64,000 nucleotides of DNA from the NCBI GenBank assembly GCA_026210745.1, contig CP110631.1, positions 496,001-560,000 on the forward strand, read 5' to 3'. This document shows, piece by piece, positions 22,528 through 34,400 of the stretch. The notes beneath the pieces are model-generated. The model did no database searches, was not told the origin of the DNA, and saw nothing but the letters and a program-made list of their open reading frames with translations. Within the stretch, counting starts at the first letter, position 1; the number at the start of each line of letters is the position of its first letter. The DNA is from Exobasidium rhododendri. Its lineage: Eukaryota > Basidiomycota > Exobasidiomycetes > Exobasidiales > Exobasidiaceae. The translations under genes were made by a program, and so were the position numbers.

Positions 22528-25500
22528 ATGGCTCGTAAGAGAGGCCTCGTAGAGAGAGGAGATGACAGTGGCCGAAAGACTTGCTTGTCTTTGGGTTCGG
22601 ATGAAGATCAGAATCATGACGACGACTTCTTACAAGATGCAAAGCACGATCGAGACAGGTACTTGAAAGAGGTCGAAGCTGATCGTAAGGCCGAGGGGGA
22701 AGCGCAGAAGGCAAATAGAAAGTACAGAAGAACAGGGATGCTGAAGAAAAGGAAGGTGACGCCAAAAGAGGACAACGACCAATTTGAGAAGCTCAGAGCA
22801 CGGCTGGCCCTGAAAGCCTCACAAGCAAGGTCGATCCAGCATTCCTCCATCAGTACGCTGCGTCAAAGCAAGAACGGGAAGAGTTCCATCGATGGAAACT
22901 TCGGTAATGCAAGCAAGTCAGAAGAGGAGGATAGCAACGCAAGCGAGGATGATCAGGACATTTCCAGCTTTACGGGAAAAGGTGTGCAATGTAGAAGAGA
23001 CCCACACGTTGACACACAGTCGACCGACTCTGAGAGCGAGGAAGAACTGGTCCTGCTATCAATGCCTCAGCAACTCACCCAGAGCAAGGCGGCAGTGGGA
23101 CCGAAAAGAAATCCAAAGAGTACTTCAGTCGTAAGGGAGCTACCGTCTACTTCCTCTGAAGAAGAGATCATCGATCTAGGCTCAGTACCTAAGACGAAGG
23201 CTGCCGCAAAACCATCCTGCTCGTCATCGGCAAAAGTAAACCCATCGAGTTACGTTCATGCGAAGATGTCTGATACGCATTCTAGTGGTATCAGTGTACC
23301 GGCGAGAAGATTAGCTACCGGCGGCAAGGAGGAATGGCAAGCGTCCAGATCAATAGCCTCCCTACCACCACCCAAATACGTAGGTGACCAGCTATCCTCG
23401 TCTGATGAAGATCTGATAAGTCTGACTCTGCCACCAAGACATTCAGACCAGTCAAGTAGGAAGCGTTTGCTGAGTTCTCCGACGGAAGCAGGGTCAACTT
23501 CCCTTCCGCTTGGAGCGCCACCATTTCCATTACCGCAAGAGAAGGCGGAGGGTCGCACATCGGATGAAGCAAATGTGGTGCAATTCGAAGGAGCCTTCCG
23601 TCCTGCCTTTTCACTTACCGATCAGAATAAGGCTACAGGCCCACTGATACTGGACAACAGTGTTCAGGTGCCTGCTCCAATCAATCGCTTCCTTCGAGAC
23701 TATCAAAGGCAAGGTGTCAAATTCTTCTATGATAATTATAAGAGGGGGCAAGGCGGACTACTCGGTGACGACATGGGTCTAGGAAAGACGATCCAGGTGA
23801 TAGCTTTCTTGTCTGCCATTATGAAAAAGCAAGGAACCGAAAGTGCAGACGAGAATCGTCGAATCAAGTCTGTCCGAGCCGGTCGTGTTAGCACTCAAGG
23901 TCAAACGTCTACTAGAAGCTGGCCGACGTGCCTAATCGTATGCCCCAACAGTGTTCAGACGAATTGGCAGAACGAGTTGGATACCTGGGGCTACTTTGAG
24001 CACGAACTCCTATCAGAAGATTCTCTCAAAGACTTTCAAAGAGGTCGATTGGACATCCTAATTACATCTCACCAAAAGGCTAAATTGTGGATAGACAAGC
24101 TCAATGCGCAACACTGGTCGGTGGTCTTTGTCGACGAGTGTCACACGCTCAAGAATCCCCAGTCTGGCCTGACGATGGCGCTAAACTCACTCCAATGCTC
24201 CAGTCGATTTGGGCTTACGGGAACGGCCATTCAGAACCGTTTGGAGGAATTTTGGACATTGCTGGACTGGTGCAATCCGGGTGAGTATGGGTCATTGAGG
24301 CATTGGCAACACGTCGTGGCAGAGCCTATCCGAAGAGGTCAATCGGCAATGGCAACGGTTGTCGAGCTCGCCAACGCACGATTAATTGCAGAGAAGCTGA
24401 AAGAGCACCTCTTACCGACTTGTTTTTTGAGAAGGACAAAAGAGTTGATCAAAGCGCAACTGCCGAATAAGCGAGACAACATTGTCTTCTGTCCTCTGAC
24501 GCCGCTGCAGATCACTCTGTACAAGAAGATCTTGGATGAACCGCAAGTGTTGCTCATTCGCTTAGCAAAGGAACCGTGTGAGTGTGGCGAAGTGGACGAG
24601 GATGGACTCCCTTACATGCGATGTAGATGCTGCTATGCGACGGATGAGGAAGGCAGGCCTTGGAACTCTCACATGCTCAAGTACATCACGTTGCTTCAGA
24701 GATGCTCCAACCATCTGGCGCTCGTCTTTCCTGATCCACACGACAACATTGCACTCACAGAAACGTCCTCGTTGGCTGACCAAATGCGCAAGAGTCGCTT
24801 CCTGCGGCAGACTGAGATCGTTCAACAGATCTTCCCGGACACATGGCAGACAAAGACGAACAACAAGACGAACGGGTTTCGGGCAGAGTACTGTGGGAAA
24901 TGGCAGGTGTTGCGTCGGCTGATGCAGGAGTGGAAGGGGAAGGGGGACAAGGTGCTTCTGTTCTCCATGAATCTTCGGTTGCTGGACTGGCTTGCCTATT
25001 TTGTCGAGATGGAGGGGTACAATCATCTTCGATTGGATGGCGGCACACCGCAGAAGAAGAGACAACCCTTAGTGGATCAGTTCAATCAAGATTCGAACAT
25101 CTTCCTCTTCCTCATCTCCACGACGGCCGGTGGGACAGGATTGAATCTGACGGGAGCCAACAAGGTGGTAGTGTTTGATCCACACTGGAATCCTGCGCAT
25201 GATCTACAAGCCATGGATCGCGCGTATCGATTTGGTCAAACGAGGGATGTCGACGTTTATAGGTTGATCGGAAAAGGATCTTTGGAAGAGACAATCTATG
25301 ATCGACAGCTCTACAAGCAACAGATGGGCAGGATCGGCTACGACGCATCGGAGGAGAGGAGATACTTTCAGCCCGATGATGCAAAAGGGTTCCCTAAGTT
25401 GTTTGAGTTGAACGACAAGGCGACGAGTAATGTCACAAAGGATATTATCCAGAGCTGTGACTTGACCGAGGCGACCTTTGCTCTTCAGCATTTCATCAAA

Positions 25501-25905
25501 GACGCCGAGGTTGATCAAATCAAGCTGAAGGAGTTCAAGGCAGACTGGGACGAAGCTTTGTGCAGCGCACAGAGAGGACTACTAGATTCATCATCGTCAA
25601 AGGCAGCGGCGGCAACAACAACCGCGAGAGCAGGAGACGCTGCCCGGTCACAAGATTCCATTGCAAGAGTCTTGCAAATGTCCGGCATAGAATACACACA
25701 TGTCAACGATGACTTGTTAGGTGGAAGCACGGTTGAGTCTATGATTTCCAAGCAAGCAAAAGCGACGATAGCTTCCTCCATCAAGCAGGAGAAGAAGGAA
25801 TTGGTGAAGAGCACAGTACGTCGTCCTAACCTAGAATCATCCACGAATTCCAGCATGGCTGTCTGGCCTCCTCGGAGGACCACGACCAAGCTGAGCCAAA
25901 CCTAG
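22528..25905 (+). CDS. SNF2-family ATPase of the ERCC6L2 (Rad26-like) type
   Basis: A single exon of 1125 residues. Residues 1-370 are disordered and acidic, with repeated Ser-Glu-Glu/Asp clusters. The helicase core follows: FLRDYQRQGVKFFYDNY, Walker A in GDDMGLGKTIQVIAFLSAI (about 412), motif II as DECH (in VVFVDECHTLKNPQS), the LTGTAIQNRLEEFW motif, then the C-terminal RecA lobe with LRLDGGTPQKKR, STTAGGTGLNLTGA and the QAMDRAYRFGQTRDV arginine-finger motif. GDDMGLGKT rather than GDEMGLGKT and the order of motifs match ERCC6L2/RAD26L, a CSB relative linked to DNA repair, more than Rad54 or Rad26 itself. The DEAH box variant DECH is unusual. A nuclear DNA-dependent translocase is inferred. 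Confidence 0.9.
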   Translation: MARKRGLVERGDDSGRKTCLSLGSDEDQNHDDDFLQDAKHDRDRYLKEVEADRKAEGEAQKANRKYRRTGMLKKRKVTPKEDNDQFEKLRARLALKASQARSIQHSSISTLRQSKNGKSSIDGNFGNASKSEEEDSNASEDDQDISSFTGKGVQCRRDPHVDTQSTDSESEEELVLLSMPQQLTQSKAAVGPKRNPKSTSVVRELPSTSSEEEIIDLGSVPKTKAAAKPSCSSSAKVNPSSYVHAKMSDTHSSGISVPARRLATGGKEEWQASRSIASLPPPKYVGDQLSSSDEDLISLTLPPRHSDQSSRKRLLSSPTEAGSTSLPLGAPPFPLPQEKAEGRTSDEANVVQFEGAFRPAFSLTDQNKATGPLILDNSVQVPAPINRFLRDYQRQGVKFFYDNYKRGQGGLLGDDMGLGKTIQVIAFLSAIMKKQGTESADENRRIKSVRAGRVSTQGQTSTRSWPTCLIVCPNSVQTNWQNELDTWGYFEHELLSEDSLKDFQRGRLDILITSHQKAKLWIDKLNAQHWSVVFVDECHTLKNPQSGLTMALNSLQCSSRFGLTGTAIQNRLEEFWTLLDWCNPGEYGSLRHWQHVVAEPIRRGQSAMATVVELANARLIAEKLKEHLLPTCFLRRTKELIKAQLPNKRDNIVFCPLTPLQITLYKKILDEPQVLLIRLAKEPCECGEVDEDGLPYMRCRCCYATDEEGRPWNSHMLKYITLLQRCSNHLALVFPDPHDNIALTETSSLADQMRKSRFLRQTEIVQQIFPDTWQTKTNNKTNGFRAEYCGKWQVLRRLMQEWKGKGDKVLLFSMNLRLLDWLAYFVEMEGYNHLRLDGGTPQKKRQPLVDQFNQDSNIFLFLISTTAGGTGLNLTGANKVVVFDPHWNPAHDLQAMDRAYRFGQTRDVDVYRLIGKGSLEETIYDRQLYKQQMGRIGYDASEERRYFQPDDAKGFPKLFELNDKATSNVTKDIIQSCDLTEATFALQHFIKDAEVDQIKLKEFKADWDEALCSAQRGLLDSSSSKAAAATTTARAGDAARSQDSIARVLQMSGIEYTHVNDDLLGGSTVESMISKQAKATIASSIKQEKKELVKSTVRRPNLESSTNSSMAVWPPRRTTTKLSQT

Positions 25906-26007
25906 TCGAGGCCCCAAGTAAACCATATTTGTACGTTCCATATTATATCCATTATTTTGTGACCCACCTTCTTTCTCCATTGCCTCACTTCCAGTGATAT
26001 AGTGGAC

Positions 26008-26976
26008 CTACTCGCTGGCGAGGATCGCATCAATAGCTTCGATGGTAGCCGCCATCATGCGATTCGTGATCATGTGGGGCGCATTCGGCTCGAAGCCGAC
26101 ACTGATCTGCACTTCGATGAAGTCCTTCGCTTCATCCTTGTCTTGAACGAGTGTGCTTGCTGCCTCTTTGATCTCGTCTGGCGAGAAGAAGCGATCGCCT
26201 GTCCCACACAATAGTCTGTCGACGACCGTCTTAGGGGCGGTGAGAGCTGCAAATCTCCCTTGGTGCTGCCTTTCCTGCTCCTTGAGCTGCTCTTCATGTT
26301 CTGCTGACGCATACCGACGCAGTGGAAAGCTGGGTGTCGCTTTGAATAAACTTCCGGCCAAAGCGAGAATATGCCCGGGTATTGGGATGACTGTCTTCCC
26401 TTTGCTTTCGATGATGTTCTTTAGACCGGCTTTAAGATATGTATTTGCCAAGTTGGCTCCTTGCGAGAATCCTATCAACACTATTTGACTGGGCTGAAGA
26501 GATGTAGTCTCGCAAGCAACTAGTATGGTTTGCCTGATCTTTTCCAGGGAAGAGTATTGGTAGAGATCGTTCTGAAGGACTTGGTCCTCCTGGAGGGTAT
26601 TGTGACTAGCAGGATACCACGAGTAGTCACGAGCTTCTATTCCGATCAGAGCTACCTTGCAGCTGATCTTCTTCTCGCCACCATCGTTGTTGTCGTCGTC
26701 GTCGTCGTCATGAACAGGACCTTCTACACCGCCATAGCGCTGAAAGAGGATGGGCAGGAAGACGCCTACCATGTCGCGGATATTGTCACCCCGTCCGTGC
26801 ATGAAGATGGCCACGGCCTTGGTCACTCCTTCCTTCAGGGGGGACAGGTAGTGCTTCGTAGGCGATAAGGCGTGTGGCAGGGGATCGTCCCAGGCTGGAT
26901 CATAGAGGGACGACATCGATGGTGCTGCAGAGAGAAGACAGGCATTAAGGCGGGGTTCACTAACCTCTGCAGCCAT
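26008..26976 (-). CDS. Alpha/beta hydrolase, phospholipase/carboxylesterase (acyl-protein thioesterase-like)
   Basis: 322 residues in one exon. The AIFMHGRGDN segment (about 54-63) gives the oxyanion-side HG motif, GFSQGAN (about 172) the nucleophile elbow, GTGDRFFS the catalytic Asp and APHMI the catalytic His near the C-terminus. The family (Pfam Abhydrolase_2) hydrolyses small esters or S-acyl groups on proteins. Compared with APT1 (about 230 residues) it has extra loops: an Asp/Asn-rich insert near 90-100 and a Glu/Gln-rich insert near 230-240, so the substrate may differ. An internal Met at residue 21 (MSSLYDPAWDD) is an alternative start. Confidence 0.85.
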   Translation of the reverse strand: MAAEVSEPRLNACLLSAAPSMSSLYDPAWDDPLPHALSPTKHYLSPLKEGVTKAVAIFMHGRGDNIRDMVGVFLPILFQRYGGVEGPVHDDDDDDNNDGGEKKISCKVALIGIEARDYSWYPASHNTLQEDQVLQNDLYQYSSLEKIRQTILVACETTSLQPSQIVLIGFSQGANLANTYLKAGLKNIIESKGKTVIPIPGHILALAGSLFKATPSFPLRRYASAEHEEQLKEQERQHQGRFAALTAPKTVVDRLLCGTGDRFFSPDEIKEAASTLVQDKDEAKDFIEVQISVGFEPNAPHMITNRMMAATIEAIDAILASE

Positions 26977-27265
26977 TACAGGTCTGTGCAGGGACTGGGA
27001 ACAACAACGATGTGGAGTAAGACAGAATTCGCGTGCATCATCTCCTCCCCTCCCATTTCTCCATCATCTGACAGATACTACTTCCGAGTATACTCCTGCT
27101 AGCGTATCACTCCAGCTTGATCGGATAAAAATTCAGTGCTCTCTCTAGCAAGACTTGCCAGCAGCACTTGGCAAAGTACATACCCTCTCCTTTCTTGTCT
27201 TAAAACCCTCAAAAAAAAAAGAGCTGCTCTTCTCCCTGCACCGCATCCTGTGAGGCTTTCCTGAC

Positions 27266-28595
27266 ATGTCTAATCAGTACTCATATGGAAGCTACGGTGG
27301 AAGCGGCGGCGGTGCTCCTCCCCCACAGCAAGGATATGGCGGCGGCGGCGGCGGATATGGTCAACAGGGATACGGAGCTCCACCACCACAGCAACAACAT
27401 GGATATGGAGCTCCACCGCCACAACAGCAACATGGATACGGCGCTCCTCCTGCACAACAGGGGTATGGAGCACCTCCGCCTGGACAACAGCAGAACTACG
27501 GCTCTCCCGCACAAGGATATGGGCAACAGGGAGGAGGAGGAGGAGGAGGCCCGCCCGGAAATAGACCTCAATCATTCAGCCAAAACAGTGGACCACCAGG
27601 AGGCGCAGACCCGCAGCTTTGGAGTTGGTTCACATCTGTGGATCGTGATCACAGCGGCAACATCAATCCTCACGAGCTGCAACAAGCTCTGGTGAACGGA
27701 GATTGGACTCCATTTGAACTGGACACAGTGAAGCTGCTCATGACAATCTTTGATGTGGATCGAAGTGGGACAATCACCTTCAACGAGGTGAGCTTTCAAA
27801 CTCGAGCACACAGGCAGGCAGCGAGGAAGTATTTTGTCCTGACTGACTTGCTATTTCTTTTTGCCCCAAATCAAGTTCGCTGGACTGTGGAAGTACATTC
27901 AAGACTGGCAAGGCGTCTTTCGTCACTTTGACGCTGATCGAAGCGGCACCATCGATCAAGCAGAATTGTCTCGCGCCTTATCCAATTTTGGCTACAATCT
28001 CAATCCCAGACTTCTGGCCACCGTGGTGAATAAATTTGGTGAGTAAGGAAGGCAGGAAGAATCCAGCCCTACTTCTTCAAGCGGCCCTTGAAGAGGTTGT
28101 CGCCATTGTCTGTCCTTGGGGGGGGCGGGGAGGGGGGGGGGCATCCATCGCAACGAGTCCTTTTCCCGCCGATTTTAACACGGGGCTGGCACTGACCACC
28201 GCCGTTTCATTGACATTGATGCTTATTGTGTTGAAGTTCTCGCTCCCTCCAACAATTCGACCACCTCAGCCAACACTCGAGGCGGCGTGACGTTTGATCG
28301 GTGAGTCGTGATACCTCACACGACCATAGAGCAGTAAGTAAATAGGCGGACCACCTGGTCTAACGCTTCTCCATCATTCTACGTGCAGATTCGTGCGATG
28401 TTGCGTCGTCATCAAGACTCTCACAGAGAACTTTGCGAAGAAAGATGTGCAGAGGACTGGTCGCATCACACTGACCTACGATGAGTGAGTCTCCACGGGG
28501 ATAGGCACACGGCCGCCTTTGCAGCCCTCTCATTTCCCCCTTTTACTTGCCACTCCAACGCCAGGTTCATGGAAATGTGTCTCTCTGCTCCTTGA
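27266..28595 (+). CDS. Penta-EF-hand calcium-binding protein (Pef1/ALG-2 type)
   Basis: Five exons: 27266-27787, 27876-28038, 28237-28300, 28389-28484 and 28565-28595, joined in frame to give 291 residues. The N-terminus (about 1-110) is low complexity, with repeated [10 protein letters not shown]-like units. Then come EF-hands: [26 protein letters not shown] (completed across intron 1), [13 protein letters not shown], then two degenerate ones (GGVTFDRFVRCC and [13 protein letters not shown]). This matches peflin/ALG-2 and yeast Pef1, which act as Ca2+-responsive dimeric adaptors at ER exit sites or at bud sites. Intron 2 is 198 nt and contains a strong G-run. The small terminal exon encodes only FMEMCLSAP. 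Confidence 0.92.
28118..28141 (+). other. G-run, potential G-quadruplex in intron 2 of the PEF gene
   Basis: Runs of 8, 4 and 10 G separated by single C and A bases, on the sense strand of a 198-nt intron. This can supply four or more G-tracts. Confidence 0.7.
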
Positions 28596-31415
28596 GTCCA
28601 GAACGCTCGTTGGACGACTGACTCAAGCAGCAGCCTGCATCATGTCTCGTCCAATTCCACAATAAAATTTGCTCTCCTTGACGCGAACCGTCCTTCGGAG
28701 GACATCGCGACGGATATAGCTCAAGCAAAACTGTGTGCCGAGGTACTGTTGTCAACTCTACGATTCTTTCACAACCACATGTAACCAAACTCAGCTTTCC
28801 TTGATGTCAGCAACATTTCTCTCTTTGCCAGCTCTATACGGTGCAGCACAGTCGACACCTCTATCATGCTTCGTATTCATTGCAATGAGGGGCCACGTAA
28901 GCATCTTCGCAACTCCCTCACTGCAGACGTAAAACACAGCAACAGCCTTTCTCAGTCCGATGAACTATGAATTCGCAGAACTTCTGCAGCGAAAGATGCA
29001 TCTCTGCATGTGTGCAGCCAGACTATGAAATTCGTAGAGAGAAGCTTCAATTCATTGTCGTAGAATCTCACATTCAGCCCAAATGCCGTCGTTGTCCTTT
29101 TCCCTGGGTTCTGCTTTAGTCATCCCAAGGTCAAGCTAGAGCGGTAGATTGCTATTCTGATCTGTTGGTCTGGAATCGGGCGAAATCTTCTGGGCGTCGT
29201 GAGAAAAGAAGACGGCTCTTGAATCTCCTGTTGTAGAACCACGCATTAGAAAAAGAAGACCCGTTCTCGCATTGTTTTCCAGTGTCTTGATGTAGGGTCA
29301 ACACCGACTTGCAGCGGAAGAGATTGGGGGGGGCGTCTTAAAGTTACAACGGCGCACACGCCACGCCGCGCCATTTTCGAGAACGGAGAAAAACCTCTCA
29401 AGCGCTTGCAAGGCTGTGTGATGCAGGAAAGCAAACCTTCGCATATTGTGGCAATGATAATGCCGCCGCCGATCAGGAACACCGATATAAGTCATCGATC
29501 AAATCGTCGCAAGTGATGATGCATCATCAACACGGACCGGCAAAGGAAGCCTGTGAATCAGATCTTTCTCTCTCTTAAGTATGTGTCTTTTCTATATCCG
29601 TCGTCAAAGTCTCGTATCGAGAATAGTAGCTCTTATTGTCGTGTGTCTGTCTGTCTCACCGCGCGTCTGGCTTTTACAAATCATTCACTACGGCGGTGGC
29701 TTGGACCTGTCTATATTTAGCAGTATCGTGAAAACCAAAACCACCCTTTCCTTGTCCAAGATAAGGGAGCACTCATGACGACGAACTGCGCCATTGACAC
29801 GTTGACATCTGCTGAGCATCGTCCAGTGAATGATATTAGGTAGGTGATCTCGCTCCTGCCGAAACCGGCTCAGATCCTCCTGCGAATATACAATCTCGCC
29901 TCCAGGAACACGATCATAGCGCAATCAGATTTCGCCCGTATCATTACGATTCCCTTCTTGTCAATTGTCAACTTTCTTCTGCTGCAGTCACAAACCCTGC
30001 GGGCTCTTTCGCGAAGAATCGACGCAGCATCTCTATTCTCTTCCCTTCTCACTATCGCAACCCGCCGTCGTAGCAGGGATCAGGGGCGAAATGAAGGGCA
30101 GATTCTCTCACTCACTCCCGGCCCCCCTTTCCCAACGTCCAGGACTACACTTCTTGACAATCTTGGCCCGCGCTAGCGTTTGCAACTGCCGCCACATCTC
30201 TCCCCTGGGCTACAGAAATGGGGTCTCTTTTTCATGCGCGAGGCTTCAGTACGTGCAGGAAGAGAGGGCTTTCTAATCTACACAATAAGCCAATCTGTCT
30301 ACGCAACTGTGCAATCTCCCATTTAATGAAAAGTACACAATGGCCCGCTATGGAAGGAGAAAGGGGGCTTTCCTTAACCTTATTTCGCAGCCGCCCTGCC
30401 ATCTGTATCCCTTTCTTCAGATTTGACAACAATAAGCCAGGCATTGTTGTATATCTGCTCTCCTACCCTTTTCTTTTTTCTTTAAGCTCAATAACATACT
30501 AGTTTTACCCTTTTTTATTTTTATCTTTGGTGCTTTTTACTTTATTTGACTTTGGGAGGGTTTCTTGCGAGGTCAAGCACGTAACAAAAAAAAAAAAGAG
30601 GTACGTGCCTCGGGTTGCCAAAACCCATGCTAACTCCATCGTCCGTGAATTCGGCACCTGAATGCCTGCCTGCCTTGTTCGGGATCAGTAGAGCAAGTCA
30701 AAATAGAGAAATAGATAGCTGCCCCTCCTACCTTCCCATCTGGATAGTCACTTGGGAATGCTGTGTGAGCACAAGCCGACTTGCATCTGATTCAGCAACC
30801 ATCTTCTTCCTCCTCCCACCCTTCTCCACTTCTCCTTCAGTACTCTACTACTAGCCTGTCTGACTACCAATCTAACGACCGCAAGTGACGACACACTTCT
30901 TCCCACCACCAACCTCTGTGGCTTTCTTTCCTTTTTTCCTTTGACATCCAATTAAATTCTTCCCTGACGGAATCATTTGACCACTTGAAACAGAACCAAG
31001 GACCTCTTCACTTCACCTCACAACGTCGAAGCGTCGCAACTTCTTACCAGCCCCAGAGCTCGCAGCAATCGATCATCCTGGATCAGTGTCTCTGTAGGGG
31101 TTTTCCCTTGGTAAAATCCGTGTTGCATACCCCTTTCAACGTCCCTCGGCTCGCTATCGGTCAAATTTCTGTAACGCACCAACTCCAGCTCAAGCGCCTT
31201 CTTCCTCACTCACCGCTTCTTACAACCCTAGCCTCGACTCAACAACATTTGTTTCCCTTCGCAACGTCCTCCTTGACGCCTGATCATTCATAGTCGACTC
31301 GGGTTTTGCAGCTCCTTCACTAATTAACAGTCCTCGGCAGCAATAAGGTTCTCATCTGACGGACAAATCTTCCATCCCTCACTTCACTCCACTCCCCCCT
31401 CGCCATTGAAGGAGC
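28596..31415. other. 2.8-kb intergenic region upstream of PPS1
   Basis: It lies between the PEF stop and the PPS1 start, both rightward. No frame carries a recognisable domain and I could not assemble exons. A 16-bp perfect palindrome lies at 29514-29529. The right third (30400-31415) is rich in pyrimidines with A/T tracts, consistent with promoter and long leader of PPS1. Confidence 0.5.
29514..29529. promoter_or_regulatory. 16-bp perfect palindrome
   Basis: TGATGATGCATCATCA reads identically on both strands. It could be a site for a homodimeric regulator. Nothing else supports a function. Confidence 0.4.
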
Positions 31416-34400
31416 ATGGCCGCCATCTCTTTGCACCCTCTGGCTTCACGCAGCGGGGTGCAATCGGCCACTGTAGTCACCGTCGACCTTTCAATCGACG
31501 AAGCGCAGCCCAAGCTTGCGAACGGTAAAAGCCAGCTTCACTATGCCTTTGAATCGTCATCAACAGCTGGAGCAGCATCGTCGAGCCCCCTCACTACCTC
31601 GTATGCTGATGGCAGTGCATTCTCGCTTGGAGCAGAGTCGAATATGAGCGACGGGCATCATGAAGAGGAGCCAGCTCAGTTCTGGCAAGATGACGAAGAG
31701 AGACTAGAGTATGGGCTGGTTCATAATGACATAGATCAGTACCCAATACTGATAGACAACGACGAAGACGATCGAGAGCCAATACCGCCTATTCGAGCCA
31801 TGACAGCTAAGCAGTTTGCACATCTGCAAAAGGAGTACGCCGATCTGGACGTTCCTCACTTTGTCGTCTTTCCCTTTCTACATGGAGTGGATGGTGATAA
31901 TGTCGCACAAAATGCCTTCTTTCGAGCTCCCTTGTCAGGAATGCCGACTCCCTTTTATCGAGGTCTCACTGTCATCCGAGCTGACATGCCCACACAAAAG
32001 GAGCAAGAATTAATGAATCGCAGAAGAGCTTCATCTTCTGCGTCGAAGCTATCACACGCAAATGATAGTAACCAGCGTTCTCGAGCCGATTCTATTGCTA
32101 CGACGGCTTCCATCTTCAGCAACGACAGTTCGAGCGGTAGTGAGGAAGAAAACACCCTGGCAGATCTACCAACATCGAAATCCAGTAAAGTTGCTGCCTC
32201 GAAGTCGACATCGTCTGTGTCATCTTCGACCACTCGTTCTGATCATTCTCGCACTTCCTCTCTCTTTTCCAGAGCAATGAGCAGCGATACATCTGCTTCT
32301 TCCACTTGCTTGGACAGTGGCATGTACAAGACTTCAGATGCTGCAGGGTACTCTGCCGAAGCTTCAAACAATCGTAGCTATCACTGTCGACCTACTCGTC
32401 ATGATCCTCAACCAGCCCATTCGCTGCTCAATTCAAGCATGATGTGCTCGGAGCTGCTTGATCCGCCAATGGTGGCTGAATCTACTGCTACTGGAGAGCC
32501 TTACTACGTCACTGGAGCCACTTTCACCAAATCAAAGCAAGCTGACGGAATTTCTCTGAGGAACTTTAAGACGCAAGGCACGAAATACGCATCGATTTCA
32601 GACATTGTCATCTATTGTCCTGCCGGTCTTCACGAGGGAGTCTTGACATTGGCACAGTGGGTTCAACAAGCACAGGAGAGTTGTTTCAGGGAACGGGTGA
32701 TGAGAGGCCTGGGTGGTCTACGTTACAACGTCTTTGTCATTACAGGTGAGTTGCCAAAGAGCATACCCTGTATACAGTGAAGTCTGATCTCTTCCTCTTC
32801 GCCCATTCACCCCCTCCTCAGACTCATTTGACGCCTTCGAAAGAGAGTTCCCGCACCTCATCTCCGTTGATGCTGGAGGATTTTCTCGGAATCGAGTCGA
32901 CTTTATCGAGAGAGAGCGAGAAGAGATGCAGCGATTCACTGAAGCCACCGAGATTGACGACAATGTCTGGATGGGATGCACTGCAAACGTTCCGTATACG
33001 CTGGAGGAATTTGAGCGGAAAGGCTCTTCGATTTCCCTGGAGTCCTACCTACCTCAAGAAGTCAATCCAAACGCCTTCTCCATCTGCATCGAAGCCATAG
33101 AGCATGCCGATATGCCCACCGCTGCCCGATTGAGTCATGCTGCGCACTATTTGGATGCATTCGAAGCGACTGCCATTTTCGATTTGAATAGCAAAGAGGC
33201 CCTGCGAGAATTGGAGGAAGAAGACGAGTCAGACAATGAAGTAGACGAAGATCGGCCTTACCTTGGACCCAACGGATGGTCGCCCAGCGGACGAAACAAG
33301 CGAGGGAGCTACAAGAGAAGCATGCCTCCTTCCAAGCAGCAGATACTCTACCCTGCTCCGGATAATATCATCCACTTCAAGGCCGTGGGCACCGGTTCAA
33401 ATTTTGCAGATCCCATGGAGGAGGACGAGGTGATGGAGAGCATTGTGAACATGTGTATTTGGATCAAGAAACAAAGCTGCCCGAATAATCCCAAGTCATC
33501 GAGTGCGCCTCATAGCTTGCTGCACGGTGCACTTCGTTATGGTCGTAATAGCGCATGGCCAAAACATCAGCAGCAATTTCCTCGTCGGATCCTCCTTCAC
33601 TGCAGTGACGGGTACACCGACACTTCCATCTTGGGTCTGGCTTACTTGATGTATGCCAAGCAATTGACGCTGCCAGAGGCCTACTTGGACATGCAGAACC
33701 GATGCAACCGCTGCTTCTTTGTGTACGCAAGAGACGTGCCCTTCCTTCAACGCCTGTCCCGACGTTTGGCCCTGGAAAGCAAAGCGCAGATGGGCGTGCC
33801 GGAGCGAAGTCGAAGCAATGGCTTCAACTGGTCTGTCAACTCGTCCAACGACGATATCTCTTCTTCTCAGCGCGGCAATCCAAGACGATCTAGTAGCACA
33901 AGACGGAATTCCAACGAAGAGAGCTCCGCTCACTTGGAGCAGAGTGTGTGGGCAAGAGGTTTGGCGGCTGCTACTGGTCTGGTGACTTCTTCTTCTTCTT
34001 CGGGAGGTCAGCCGGGACCCAAGAAGAGCAACACCAGTCTGCGAGGAGGCGCTCAACTTGGTGCAGACACTACTCGAACCAGCACGCCTACTCCTCGGAA
34101 GAGCACGCCCACGCCTCCCTCCCCCACGCTGGACATGCATCCCAGTACGGCGAGCACGAAGCCTTCAGTTCAGGACCATCGATGGTTCACCAATCCCAAC
34201 TTTCAGGGTTCCTTTCCCTCCAAGATCCTTCCATTCCTGTACTTGGGCAATTTGAGTCATGCGATGAACCCGGCCATGCTTCTCGCTATCGGCATCACCC
34301 ACGTTGTGTCAGTAGGTGAGAGCGCACTTCTACCGCCCAACGTCGAGGAGAATCTTGTTTCCGGAGCAGCGGCCGCCGTCGCCACTTCCGGTAGTCAGTA

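Noticed and set aside
26933-26976. Possible 40-nt intron after the first four codons of the alpha/beta hydrolase
   Set aside because: Splicing would break the reading frame.
29450-29530. C/D snoRNA-like arrangement on the minus strand (TTGATGA and a CTGA)
   Set aside because: Box C is imperfect because it overlaps the palindrome, and the guide shows no match to rRNA that I can recall.
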